Source: Erysipelotrichaceae bacterium
GTDB taxonomy: Bacteria > Bacillota_I > Bacilli_A > Erysipelotrichales > Erysipelotrichaceae
Direction: 5' to 3'
Assembly (NCBI GenBank): GCA_030528085.1
Contig: JAUMZN010000010.1
Location: 1 to 33,360 of the forward strand
Length of the DNA: 33,360 nt
The notes beneath the pieces are model-generated. The model did no database searches, was not told where the DNA came from, and saw only the letters and a program-made list of their open reading frames with translations. The position numbers were made by a program, and so were the translations under genes. This document shows, piece by piece, positions 8,513-16,963 of the stretch (positions are counted from its first letter, which is position 1; each line of letters starts with the position of its first letter).

Positions 8513-8540
8513 ACCGCTCAATGGTTAATAGAATAGCGGT
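8513..8540. repeat. Inverted repeat upstream of the B6 kinase
   Basis: ACCGCT and AGCGGT separated by 16 bases, 34-61 bases before the kinase start. It covers the weak minus-strand promoter-like pair TTTAAA-17-TATTCT, so it could be an operator. On the plus strand it is followed by TTTTT, so a weak plus-strand terminator is an alternative. Confidence 0.35.
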
Positions 8541-8638
8541 TTTTCCCTTCTGTTTAAAGGAATTCTTTATGAAAGCAATCTCATGCTTTGAAGAATAGAC
8601 ATATTTAGATGTGCTTTGAGCAATTCTTTGCGCAGTTG

Positions 8639-8674
8639 AAAAAAAGCTTGCAGGATCAAAGTCTTGCAAGCTTT
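8639..8674 (-). terminator. Terminator after the M18 aminopeptidase
   Basis: Perfect 10-base stem AAAGCTTGCA/TGCAAGCTTT followed on the minus strand by four further T residues, just past the stop codon. Confidence 0.9.
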
Positions 8675-8680
8675 AAAGTT

Positions 8681-10075
8681 TTATTTCATTGCGCGTAAGA
8701 ACGCTTCGTTGAATTTTAATGCGCTATATACGTCTGCTTTAGAAGATAATTCAAATGGCGCATGCATATTCATTAATGCGACACCACAGTCGATAACTTG
8801 CATACCGTATTTAGCCAAGATATAAGCGATTGTTCCACCGCCGCCTTGGTTAACTTTGCCAAGTTCACCTGTTTGCCAGATGACGTTAGCATCGTTTGCC
8901 ATGATGCGCAGTTTTGAGATGTATTCTGCATTGGCATCGTTGGATCCAGATTTACCGCGGCTGCCGACATATTTAGAAAGGCAAACCCCGTAGCCAAATT
9001 CTGCCGCATTGTTGTTTGGAGAACTTGCTTCTGCATAGTTTGGATCGTGTGCTGCGGAAACGTCGCAAGATAACATATAAGAGTTCTGTAAAGCACGACG
9101 AACGTTCAATTCGTTATATTGACCTAATAAGTTCATCAGTTCAGCAACGACGTTTTCAAAGAAGTAAGACTGCATACCTGTTGCACCGATTGAACCAACT
9201 TCTTCTTTATCGACTAATAAGCAAGCACTGGTTCTTTCCACTTCTTCTTGAGCAGTGTTGAGCATTGCTAATAAAGAAGTGTAAGCGCAAATGCGGTCAT
9301 CTTGGCCATAGCCTAAAATCATAGAATGGTCAAAGCCGCAAGTTCTTGCTTTGCCGCTTGGAACGAGTTCAAGTTCTGCACTGATGAAGTCATCTTCTTC
9401 AATGTCATAGCGAGATTTTAATAAACTTAAAATATTTGCTTTAACTGGATCTTTCTTTTCATCTTTTTGTGGAATTGAGCCGAATGTAACATCGAGGGAT
9501 TCACCTTCGATCACTTCATTTGCTTTTCTAGTCATGCGTTCACCGGAAAGGTGGATTAAAAGATCAGTGATTACAAATACTTCATCATCTTCTTGATCCC
9601 CAATTGCGATTTCAACTTGACGACCATCTTTTAAGTACACAACACCGAATAAAGACAGAGGAATTGTTACCCATTGGTAAGCTTTAATTCCACCATAGTA
9701 ATGAGTATCTAAAAGGCAGATTCCATCTTTTTCATAAATTGGATGTTGTTTTAAATCGAGACGAGGTGAGTCGATGTGAGCACCTAAAATGTTTAAACCT
9801 TCAGCAAGTGGTTTTGTGCCGACATGGAATAAAGCTAATGCTTTTTCGTTCATGTTGTAATACACTTTAGCGCCTGCATTTAATGGTTTGTTTTCTTTGA
9901 TATATGTGTTGATATCTTCATATCCATATTGTTTTGCTAAAGAGATCGATTCTTTTACTGCTAAACGTTCTGTTTTACATTTAGATAGATAATCCATGTA
10001 TCCATCTGCAGTTGTCATGATGTCTTGTTTTTGTTGATCTGTGCTTTCAAGCCAGATGTTCTTTTTTTCACTCAT
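8681..10075 (-). CDS. M18-family zinc aminopeptidase
   Basis: A cytosolic metallo-aminopeptidase that trims N-terminal residues from peptides. 464 residues, typical of the family. Visible motifs are NILGAHIDSPRLDLK (first zinc His and Asp), LLVDKEEVGSIGATGMQ (catalytic and metal Glu pair), LSCDVSAAHDPNY (metal Asp) and the C-terminal MHAPFELSSKAD with its zinc His. A long insertion around 150-260 corresponds to the M18 dimerisation domain. The ATG overlaps the murI stop by four bases, so it is co-translated with glutamate racemase. This pairing could reflect peptide or peptidoglycan recycling, but that is inference. Confidence 0.92.
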   Translation of the reverse strand: MSEKKNIWLESTDQQKQDIMTTADGYMDYLSKCKTERLAVKESISLAKQYGYEDINTYIKENKPLNAGAKVYYNMNEKALALFHVGTKPLAEGLNILGAHIDSPRLDLKQHPIYEKDGICLLDTHYYGGIKAYQWVTIPLSLFGVVYLKDGRQVEIAIGDQEDDEVFVITDLLIHLSGERMTRKANEVIEGESLDVTFGSIPQKDEKKDPVKANILSLLKSRYDIEEDDFISAELELVPSGKARTCGFDHSMILGYGQDDRICAYTSLLAMLNTAQEEVERTSACLLVDKEEVGSIGATGMQSYFFENVVAELMNLLGQYNELNVRRALQNSYMLSCDVSAAHDPNYAEASSPNNNAAEFGYGVCLSKYVGSRGKSGSNDANAEYISKLRIMANDANVIWQTGELGKVNQGGGGTIAYILAKYGMQVIDCGVALMNMHAPFELSSKADVYSALKFNEAFLRAMK

Positions 10076-10845
10076 AGTTTTCCCTCCATTTTTTTGACTA
10101 ATTTTTCGGATAATTCCAGTTTTGTTGGATCCGAATTTTCAATAGAAAGATTTCCTTCTTGATCTTGATTCAACAAGTTTTTTTGATCCAATAAAAAGCG
10201 AACGCGATTGACTGTGCCTTCATTGCCATCAATAATTTTCACATTTTGATCAACAAGTTTTAATAGGCGCTCTTTATAAAATAAAAAGTGCGTACAGCCT
10301 AAAACAATAAATTCCGCGTCTTTACATTGATCTAAATATTCTTGTAAAACACGATCCACAAGTTCAACTTGATCCAGTGCATCTTGTTCAACTAATTCGA
10401 CAAGTTTAGGACAAGCAACGCGAATAATTGTATGGTCTTGTTCATAACGCTCCATAAGATGTTTAAATTTCTCTTCTTTTAACGTTAAGTCCGTTGCCCA
10501 TACTGCAATTGTAGCTGGAGTCTTCATCGTAGCAGCTGGCTTTAATGCCGGTTCCATTCCGATGATATCTAACTCTGGATACTGTTTTCGCAAATCATTG
10601 GCTGCGACACTTGTTGCCGTGTTGCAGGCGATGACGATTGCTTTGACAGATTTTTGTTTTAAATGTTCGACAATCTCAAAGCAATAATCTCTTACTTCTT
10701 GTTTTGGTTTTGTTCCATAAGGATTACGCGCCGAATCGCCAAAATAAACAATGTTTTCATGCGGAAGCATTTGTCTTAATGTTGCGACCACACTTAATCC
10801 GCCTAAACCTGAATCAAATACTCCAATTGGATCGTTCGCTTTCAT
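10072..10845 (-). CDS. murI: Glutamate racemase
   Basis: Interconverts L- and D-glutamate, supplying D-glutamate for peptidoglycan. From the ATG at 10845 (AAAGGTGAT site; a GTG three codons earlier overlaps that site) it has 257 residues. It carries the family signatures FDSGLGGLSV with Asp11, YFGDSARNPYG, catalytic Cys74 in IACNTATS, and catalytic Cys184 in LGCTHFLF. These two cysteines are the acid/base pair of the cofactor-independent mechanism. The stop overlaps the aminopeptidase start. Upstream lies a 500-base gene-free, structured region. Confidence 0.95.
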   Translation of the reverse strand: MKANDPIGVFDSGLGGLSVVATLRQMLPHENIVYFGDSARNPYGTKPKQEVRDYCFEIVEHLKQKSVKAIVIACNTATSVAANDLRKQYPELDIIGMEPALKPAATMKTPATIAVWATDLTLKEEKFKHLMERYEQDHTIIRVACPKLVELVEQDALDQVELVDRVLQEYLDQCKDAEFIVLGCTHFLFYKERLLKLVDQNVKIIDGNEGTVNRVRFLLDQKNLLNQDQEGNLSIENSDPTKLELSEKLVKKMEGKL

Positions 10846-10944
10846 GTGTATCACCTTTGTTCAATATACAACAACTTTTACAATTTCGTTTGATTTTGAT
10901 TTGGATTGTTTTAAAAAAGAGGTTTATGCCATATTGGCGTACAG

Positions 10945-10975
10945 AAAAAAGACAGGTCGAATGTTTTTCGGCCTG
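10945..10975 (-). terminator. Terminator-like hairpin upstream of murI
   Basis: Minus strand CAGGCCGAA/TTCGACCTG (one mismatch) followed by TCTTTTTT, about 100 bases before the murI start. On the plus strand the stem is complete through a G-U pair but the T run is poorer. It could end an upstream transcript or attenuate murI. Confidence 0.55.
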
Positions 10976-11037
10976 CCTTCCTTTTGCCAAAAAGCTTACC
11001 CATGACACGTTTTTATTTTTAGCTTTTTGACTTTTTC

Positions 11038-11185
11038 CCTCAAATCACTTTGAGATTTTTGATCTCATTTTTGGGACAGTATTTCCGTTATTTCACAGAT
11101 CGCTTTGCATTAGAAAATGCAGGTGGGATCAAACTTCATTTGGAAAATCAATGATTGTCCTTATCGACTGTCTGAGTCTTTGAGG
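11038..11185. ncRNA. Candidate structured RNA, strand uncertain
   Basis: A 148-base block in which seven helices nest without conflict. The closing helix is CCTCAAA/TTTGAGG (11038-11044/11179-11185). Inside it are TGAGAT/ATCTCA (11051-56/11062-67), GGACAGT/ATTGTCC with one G-U on the plus strand (11074-80/11154-60), TTTCC/GGAAA (11082-86/11142-46), GATC/GATC (11098-101/11127-130), TGCATT/AATGCA (11106-11/11116-21) and GACT/AGTC (11066 series: 11166-69/11175-78). On the plus strand the closing stem runs into TTTTGTTTTG, terminator-like. I recognise no known RNA family; overall shape recalls a long irregular hairpin. AT-rich sequence can make such pairings by chance. Confidence 0.35.
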
Positions 11186-11353
11186 TTTTGTTTTGTTGTA
11201 GAAATAATATAGCACCATTTTTTAAAACATAAATCTTTCAACAAGAAGATGGCTTCGTTGGTCTTTAAAACGGTTAACTTGGTCAATACCACCATGTCGA
11301 ATTCATTTTTCCTGCTCATTTAAAGGCAATTTTTCATTCTTTGCCGCCAAAAC

Positions 11354-11386
11354 AAAAAGTGGAGCCAAAGAATGGAACTCCACTTT
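11354..11386 (-). terminator. Terminator after the GT8 gene
   Basis: Perfect 9-base stem AAAGTGGAG/CTCCACTTT, then TTGTTTT on the minus strand. It closes the likely four-gene two-component operon. Confidence 0.88.
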
Positions 11387-11421
11387 CATTGATTCAAATA
11401 GATGCTGGGTATGACAATTGC

Positions 11422-12258
11422 CTATTCGTTATCACTAGAGCGAAAAGTCAGGTTCATATAGTGCTTATACAGTGCTGCAAAGCGGCTTGAATAACTTGGT
11501 TTCCAAGGTTTTCTTTTTCCACAAAAATGCAGGAAAACCGTATTTTGCATCAGCCAATCCATATCGCATTGACCATTGCTTCGCAAACGATAGGCGGAAA
11601 AATAACGCGGATCAAAGTTCCAAATCGTATCATCGATTTGCAGAGTGTCATCTCCATATAAAGCATTGAATACATCTTGATCAGGTAATAACAATTCTGC
11701 TGCATGCTCAGCGACATAATCGAAAATATCTTGTGCACAAACGAGTTCTCGCGCTTTGCGCAAATCCATCAAGATCACACCCGAATTGTAATAATCGTGT
11801 TCTTGTCCTAATCGCACTCGGTTGACATCACTCATTAAATCAAAGACACCAGAATGGGATGCCGCCGCAAACGCATGATCTTGTAAATCGATATCCCATA
11901 ATGGACGTACGGAATTGATCACCAAAATATCGGGATCGATGTATAACACCTTGTCCATTGATTCCGGCAAAAGCAAAGGTGCCAACAGGCGATAATACAT
12001 TTCTTGTGGATATTGTTTAGAGATCGGCGCATGTTCAAAGATGGCACGATCGACTTTAATTGGTGTTAAAGTCACTCTTTGTTCGCTGCAAAATTCATGT
12101 AATGCCTGCAATTTTTCAATCGGAATTTCACTATGGAGTAGCCAAACGTGAAACGTCTCATTGGCATTAGTGGTGACGAGCGATTTAATCATCACTTCAA
12201 ACGGTCGAATATAATTTTGATCGAACGTAACGAGAAGATTAATTTTATCTTTTTGCAT
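11422..12258 (-). CDS. Family 8 glycosyltransferase
   Basis: A retaining glycosyltransferase that uses a nucleotide-sugar donor; cytosolic or at the inner membrane face, acting on cell-surface glycans in related proteins. 278 residues, shorter than LgtC-type enzymes but complete for the catalytic domain. Visible: INLLVTFDQNYIRPF at the N-terminus, the metal-binding Asp108-x-Asp110 in VLYIDPDILVINS, YYNSGVILMDLRKAR, LLPDQDVFN and the C-terminal HFCGKRKPWK. There is no transmembrane segment. The start lies five bases past the stop of the AI-2E-type gene and has only a weak ribosome binding site, so coupling to the upstream gene is likely. Acceptor and sugar are unknown. Confidence 0.9.
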   Translation of the reverse strand: MQKDKINLLVTFDQNYIRPFEVMIKSLVTTNANETFHVWLLHSEIPIEKLQALHEFCSEQRVTLTPIKVDRAIFEHAPISKQYPQEMYYRLLAPLLLPESMDKVLYIDPDILVINSVRPLWDIDLQDHAFAAASHSGVFDLMSDVNRVRLGQEHDYYNSGVILMDLRKARELVCAQDIFDYVAEHAAELLLPDQDVFNALYGDDTLQIDDTIWNFDPRYFSAYRLRSNGQCDMDWLMQNTVFLHFCGKRKPWKPSYSSRFAALYKHYMNLTFRSSDNE

Positions 12259-12263
12259 CTCAT

Positions 12264-13388
12264 TTATTCGCTTTCTTGCGCACTTAAAGTGCCTTTAATC
12301 GCTAGCTTGCGATTAGTATCTTCGCGTATAAGTACATATAACGTTGCGGTCAGCGGAATCGCAAAAATAATACCGACAACGCCAAATAATTTACCACCAA
12401 TCAGTGCGGCGATTAATGTCCAGATTGGCATTAAGCCAACTGAGTTACCTACGACATGTGGATAAATAAACTGATTTTCCACAAATTGCACAACCATATA
12501 GACCACTAAGCACAATACTGCTTTAGATGGATCAACTAATAACGATAAAAACACACCGATTGCACAAGAGGCAAAAGCACCAACATAAGGGATGAAGGCA
12601 AATAAGCTTGTTAAAAAGCCAATCAATCCTGCATAAGGGATTTGGAATATGCTGAAGGAAACAAAAATCAACACTCCAAGAATGATCGCTTCAACGCATT
12701 GTCCGGAAAGGAATTTTGCGAACGTATCACGAACTAAAATTGCGACTTCACAAATGCGGCGTGCTGTTTCCTCTTTTAAATTGGCATAAACCACTTTTTT
12801 GCTTTGGCGGGAGAGGATCTTTTTGCTTGATAAAACATAGATCGCAATGATCATGCCAAACACACCACTCATGATTAAAGAGATGGTCGAGGATGCGGCA
12901 GAAAATGCAGAACCTAAAATGTGTTTAGCATTGCCCGCTAATGATTCAAAATCTATGCCATTAACCCAATCTGTAATCATCGAAGTATCAATTTCATGAC
13001 TGCTTAAAATTGCCAGCCATTCTGGCCATCTTTCCCGAATCAATGGCGAAATACTTTTCACAGACGTGATCAATGCTGGAATTAACATCGTCCAAGCAAT
13101 TGTAATCACCAGGATAATGCAAATCAGCGTCAACAATAAGCTTGCTTTTTGTAGCAATTGATCACTGATTTCTTTATTCATCTTTACTGCGAGATTTTTT
13201 AATAATCGCTCAAAGCCCCGCATTGGAACATTGAGCACAAACGCAAACAATAGCCCAATGACCACGGGAAACACTAAACTCAGCACACTTTGTAAAAACT
13301 GCAAAACCATTGGCAAGTTCATCACTGCCGCAAATAGCAGTACACCAAATGTGATGAGAAATAGTGGGGATTTTGTATTGAATTTCAT
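12264..13388 (-). CDS. AI-2E family membrane protein
   Basis: A polytopic membrane protein of the AI-2E/PerM (formerly DUF20) family, whose members have been linked to export of small molecules, ions or autoinducer-2. 374 residues with roughly seven or eight hydrophobic segments: two near the N-terminus (about 9-50), one near 85-110, one near 165-190, and a dense cluster from about 235 to 365. The family hallmark region is IPYAGLIGFLTSLFAFIPYVGAFAS-like, followed by the final helices. GGGAGG precedes the ATG. The histidine kinase gene ends 54 bases upstream with no terminator, and the GT8 gene follows after five bases. Substrate is unknown. Confidence 0.88.
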   Translation of the reverse strand: MKFNTKSPLFLITFGVLLFAAVMNLPMVLQFLQSVLSLVFPVVIGLLFAFVLNVPMRGFERLLKNLAVKMNKEISDQLLQKASLLLTLICIILVITIAWTMLIPALITSVKSISPLIRERWPEWLAILSSHEIDTSMITDWVNGIDFESLAGNAKHILGSAFSAASSTISLIMSGVFGMIIAIYVLSSKKILSRQSKKVVYANLKEETARRICEVAILVRDTFAKFLSGQCVEAIILGVLIFVSFSIFQIPYAGLIGFLTSLFAFIPYVGAFASCAIGVFLSLLVDPSKAVLCLVVYMVVQFVENQFIYPHVVGNSVGLMPIWTLIAALIGGKLFGVVGIIFAIPLTATLYVLIREDTNRKLAIKGTLSAQESE

Positions 13389-13442
13389 GTTTACCTCCCT
13401 GACTATTGAACTGGATCGATTGAAAACTAACCTTGAAGATTG

Positions 13443-16076
13443 TTATTGATCTTGATCTTCTTCGAGTTCTTTGATGAATGCTTCAAATTTTTCCTGTTGT
13501 TGAAAATCGATCGCTTCATCTTCTTGTGAATCTGATTTGGGTTCAATTTCTTGTCTTGCCTTTGCGATCGCTTCTTTTTCCATGCGCTCAAGTTCTGTGA
13601 TCGATGATTTCAAAGAAGCTTTGCGTAAAACATCCGTTTCACTTTCATACTCTTGCATTTGCGAAAGTCGGCGTTGATGTAAATCGCGAATCGCTTGCAT
13701 AGATGCATCAACATCAAATAGAGGCAAAGCAGGAATTTCTTCCGTATTTTCTGACTGTTCGATCGTCTGTTTTTCTAAAACATCTTCATGTGTAGACTCA
13801 TTGTCTTTTGAATCCAAAACAGAAGACTCTTCTAATTGGCTATGTGAGTTTTCGTTTGGCAAGTCGCTTTCTAAAAGATGCGCATTAGACATTTCCACTG
13901 GTGGAGTCGGTGGTAAATCCGGCATTTGTTCTGGACGATTTGCAAGTTCTTTTTCTCTTGCTTCTTTTGCCAATTTAGCCATCGCTGGTGCTTCAAAAAT
14001 CATGATCGCTTTAAATAAATCGCCATCAGTTTGGACTTCGAAAGATCCTTGCTGAATTTCAGTAAAGCTTTTAACGATCGCAAGTCCAAGGCCGCTTCCT
14101 GCTTCATGTCTAGAAGCATCCCCACGCGTAAATCGTTCAACGATCGATTCTGGCGTAAAGTTCATCTGCGTACTGGAGATGTTTTTAAAGATGATATGGC
14201 AGAAGCCTTCTTGTTCGTATAAATCGACAAATACGCGCGTGTTTTTCATGGCGTACTTGTAAATATTAGACAACAAGTTTTCGATAATCCGCACGGTTTT
14301 GCCCGGATCCAAATGAACGATCGCATTTGGTTGCAAGTTCATGACAAGCGTTAATTGTTTTTCTTCAAATTGATCGGTCCATTCTGCGGCGACTTGCATA
14401 ATCAATTCGCTTAAATCTAAATCAATTTGTTCAAGGACAATATCACCACTAGTCGCTCTCGCCACATCGAATAAGTCAGAGATTAAATCCGTTAATCGTT
14501 CTGAATATCCTGTTAAACGTTTGGAATATTCATGAATGTCATCCATGTTATCGGATAAAGTAATCAGTTCCGCATAGCTTTGAATGCCGGCTACTGGTGT
14601 TTTTAAATCGTGTGAGACGTTCGAAATTAATTGTGTTTTCGAAATCTGCGATGCCAAACCTTCTCTGACTGCCTCTTGGCAGCTGTTCGATGTTTCGACT
14701 AACAAGTTATACAGCGGCTGATATAATCCGATGTCTTGTTGTTCTAAATCAGTGAAATGGCCATTCGCAAGTTTTTGGCTAGCTTGATACACTTTTTGAT
14801 AACTTTGATCAAGACGGCTGTACATGCCCCATAAAAATCCGCAACAAAGCAATACCGCAAGAACAAAGCCGATAATCAATCCGACTGAATCAAAGACCAT
14901 GCCAAAACCGGCGATAATCGCACAAGCGATAACCATTAAAATGCTGCCCAAAACAAAAATTTGGAAAATCGCATTATTGTTAGTTGAAGAACTCATAACT
15001 TCAACGAGATTAATTTGGCTATTGCGCAAAATATTTGCGACTAACGTATCTTGCTGCAAATAACGCAAAATGCCTTGCGAGAAAATGGACTTGATATATA
15101 GCAACAACAATGCGATCAGTTGAAATAAAATCATCCAACCGATAACCACTGTTGTAAACGCCGTGAAGTTGGCCTGATTGGCGGTTAATCCAAAGCTTTC
15201 CAACAATTGATTAAGAGTACCGCTCGCTTTAAATACGGCAATCGCATATAAGAAAGAAGCCACCGCATAAATTGAGATTCCCATCGTCAGCCAGGCGAAT
15301 AATGCCTTCATATTGCGCAACTGGGTCAGCATGAATGTATCTTTTTCATATTTCCAATGCGTGAGAATGATCACAGCGGCGAGAACTCCCGTTCCCGCAA
15401 ACAGCGCGAAAAAGAAGTTTCTCGCATCCATGTTTTCGCAAGTTCGTGCGATAATTCCCGCATTCGGTTTAATCGTAGATGGAATATAGTAGCGAATCGA
15501 AAAATCGTTAGGCAGATTTAACGAATACGTATATTCTGATCCTTTTTGCGAACCTAAACGTTTCGTTGGAACAATTGATGGCGGGACTAAAATCGTCTTT
15601 TTGGCATCAAACGTTTGGGTTGGATAATTCAATCCCGAATAAGAAATTTTATCTCCGCTTTTGCGAATCGTATAATCGAGCGCACCTGTTTCTAAGTTAT
15701 AAGAATCTTTCCAGTTATGGGTATATTCATGATCAATGCCATCAATGCGCATATGAATAATCCACGCTAAGTTGCTGTCTTTGGACAGTTGATCATTGCT
15801 TAAACGGATCGACGAAGTCAGCGTCTCCGCAATGTAATCTTGAACTTCTTGAGGCGCATCTTCTTCTACTTTTAACCATTGTGCTTGTGAATCTAAACTT
15901 CGTAATCTCGAAATCGTATTTTGTTCTAAATATTCTTGCAGCGAATTAACTAAATAGATGCGCTGCGAATTTTGCGAGATGAAGATTCGTCCGGTAATTT
16001 GACTGGCTAAAACCGAAATCACGATCATCAGCACAGTGATTAACGAAGTAAACCAAAAGCTTTTTTTCTTTTCCAT
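13443..16076 (-). CDS. Membrane sensor histidine kinase with long acidic C-terminal tail
   Basis: Sensor of a two-component system, 877 residues. A signal-anchor helix (about 9-26) is followed by an extracytoplasmic domain (about 30-218). Five more hydrophobic segments lie near 221-240, 256-278, 305-327, 371-392 and 395-417. A HAMP-like stretch follows, then the H-box with phospho-acceptor His489 (NVSHDLKTP), N-box Asn600 (IIENLLSNIYKYA) and G-box SGLGLAI (661-667). The catalytic domain ends near 696. The last 180 residues are an unusual cytosolic tail: Pro-rich (LPPTPP), then strongly acidic and Gln/Glu-rich with coiled-coil character. Its start codon shares one base with the response regulator stop (TAATG). 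The signal is unknown. Confidence 0.93.
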   Translation of the reverse strand: MEKKKSFWFTSLITVLMIVISVLASQITGRIFISQNSQRIYLVNSLQEYLEQNTISRLRSLDSQAQWLKVEEDAPQEVQDYIAETLTSSIRLSNDQLSKDSNLAWIIHMRIDGIDHEYTHNWKDSYNLETGALDYTIRKSGDKISYSGLNYPTQTFDAKKTILVPPSIVPTKRLGSQKGSEYTYSLNLPNDFSIRYYIPSTIKPNAGIIARTCENMDARNFFFALFAGTGVLAAVIILTHWKYEKDTFMLTQLRNMKALFAWLTMGISIYAVASFLYAIAVFKASGTLNQLLESFGLTANQANFTAFTTVVIGWMILFQLIALLLLYIKSIFSQGILRYLQQDTLVANILRNSQINLVEVMSSSTNNNAIFQIFVLGSILMVIACAIIAGFGMVFDSVGLIIGFVLAVLLCCGFLWGMYSRLDQSYQKVYQASQKLANGHFTDLEQQDIGLYQPLYNLLVETSNSCQEAVREGLASQISKTQLISNVSHDLKTPVAGIQSYAELITLSDNMDDIHEYSKRLTGYSERLTDLISDLFDVARATSGDIVLEQIDLDLSELIMQVAAEWTDQFEEKQLTLVMNLQPNAIVHLDPGKTVRIIENLLSNIYKYAMKNTRVFVDLYEQEGFCHIIFKNISSTQMNFTPESIVERFTRGDASRHEAGSGLGLAIVKSFTEIQQGSFEVQTDGDLFKAIMIFEAPAMAKLAKEAREKELANRPEQMPDLPPTPPVEMSNAHLLESDLPNENSHSQLEESSVLDSKDNESTHEDVLEKQTIEQSENTEEIPALPLFDVDASMQAIRDLHQRRLSQMQEYESETDVLRKASLKSSITELERMEKEAIAKARQEIEPKSDSQEDEAIDFQQQEKFEAFIKELEEDQDQ

Positions 16077-16789
16077 TAGTCGCGGCGCAGTTTATAACCC
16101 AAGCCCCAGACAACTTGTAAATAAACCGGTTTTTTTGGATTTTCTTCGATTTTTTCCCTTAACTTACGAATATGAACGGTAATCGTTTCTGTTGAAAGGG
16201 CATCTTCTTTCCAAATCGCTTCATAAATTTCCGCAGCTGAAAATACTCGTCCAGGATTGCGCATTAAAAGTTCAAGAATTAAGAATTCTTTTGGCGTTAA
16301 ATGAACTTCTTTGCCATCGACGCGAACTTCTTTCGTCATCGTATTGAGCTCTAGGCCGCGATTGACTAACAGTTCTGCTTTTTTATCATCGACCCCGGTT
16401 GTTTTCATTTCCAAGAAACGATCATAACGGCGCAAAGCGGCATTGACGCGCGCTAATAATTCCATTGACGAGAATGGTTTCGTTAAATAGTCATCTGCTC
16501 CCATCGTTAAGCCGTTAATTTTATCGACTTCTTCTGAGCGGGCAGAAAGAATGATGATTGGAAAATCGTATTTTTTGCGAACTTCTTGAATCATCGTCAA
16601 TCCATCCATGACTGGCATCATTAAATCGACAATCGCAAGGTGTACTTGATCTCCTGCTTTATCCAATTGTTGCAATCCTTCCATTCCGTTTTCCGCTAAC
16701 AAAGTATTGTATTGCTGGCTTTTTAAGTAAATATTAATTGCTTCGCGAAGGCCTTGATCGTCTTCGACAACAAGAATTAGGTGTTCCAT
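16076..16789 (-). CDS. OmpR/PhoB-type response regulator
   Basis: DNA-binding partner of the downstream histidine kinase. 237 residues: receiver domain (1-120) with acidic pocket Glu9-Asp10-Asp11, phospho-acceptor Asp55 (LAIVDLMMPVMDG), Ser82 and Lys104 (LTKPFSS); then a winged-helix domain with HLTPKEFLILELLMRNPGR and the recognition region TETITVHIRKLREKIE, ending GLGYKLRRD. This is the VanR/YycF-like architecture. It is the first gene of the run regulator > kinase > AI-2E-type protein > GT8. Upstream, the inverted repeat GACCAAA-6-TTTGGTC (16879-16898) might be its binding site, but this is unproven. Confidence 0.95.
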   Translation of the reverse strand: MEHLILVVEDDQGLREAINIYLKSQQYNTLLAENGMEGLQQLDKAGDQVHLAIVDLMMPVMDGLTMIQEVRKKYDFPIIILSARSEEVDKINGLTMGADDYLTKPFSSMELLARVNAALRRYDRFLEMKTTGVDDKKAELLVNRGLELNTMTKEVRVDGKEVHLTPKEFLILELLMRNPGRVFSAAEIYEAIWKEDALSTETITVHIRKLREKIEENPKKPVYLQVVWGLGYKLRRD

Positions 16790-16878
16790 ATTTCTTCCCT
16801 TTCTATTGAACGAATTGTGTCATTCGATATTTAATCAATGAGTTAGTTTGTTTTCTAAAACCGCTTTTATTCTAACAT

Positions 16879-16898
16879 GACCAAACAAAGATTTGGTC
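16879..16898. repeat. Inverted repeat upstream of the response regulator
   Basis: GACCAAA and TTTGGTC separated by six bases, about 90 bases before the regulator start. On the minus strand it is followed by a -10-like TAGAAT but by no T run, so an operator is more likely than a terminator. No good -35 is visible. Confidence 0.4.
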
Positions 16899-16963
16899 GC
16901 AAGCCAAATGACTCACAAAGACGTAAGATTGATATTATTGTGCAAATACCATGTCAAATCGTC

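Larger units (their letters stand above)
10846..11353. other. Gene-free, hairpin-rich region upstream of murI
   Basis: No gene can be supported over about 500 bases; frames are broken by frequent stops. It holds a terminator-like hairpin at 10945-10975, a long stem at 10986-10996/11021-11031 and a nested block of helices at 11038-11185, described separately. A weak minus-strand promoter-like pair (TTTATG, 16 bases, TATATT at 11211-11206) would give a murI leader of about 350 bases. Alternatives are a stand-alone small RNA on either strand, or remnants of a lost gene. Confidence 0.45.

Noticed and set aside
8773-9096. Minus-strand 107-codon frame within the aminopeptidase gene
   Set aside because: Shadow frame inside a gene with intact catalytic motifs.
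11020-11150. Plus-strand frame reading ..GQYFRYFTDRFALENAGGIKL.. as a possible transposase remnant
   Set aside because: Only about 43 codons between stops, no start, no inverted terminal repeats; the helix pattern explains the stretch at least as well.
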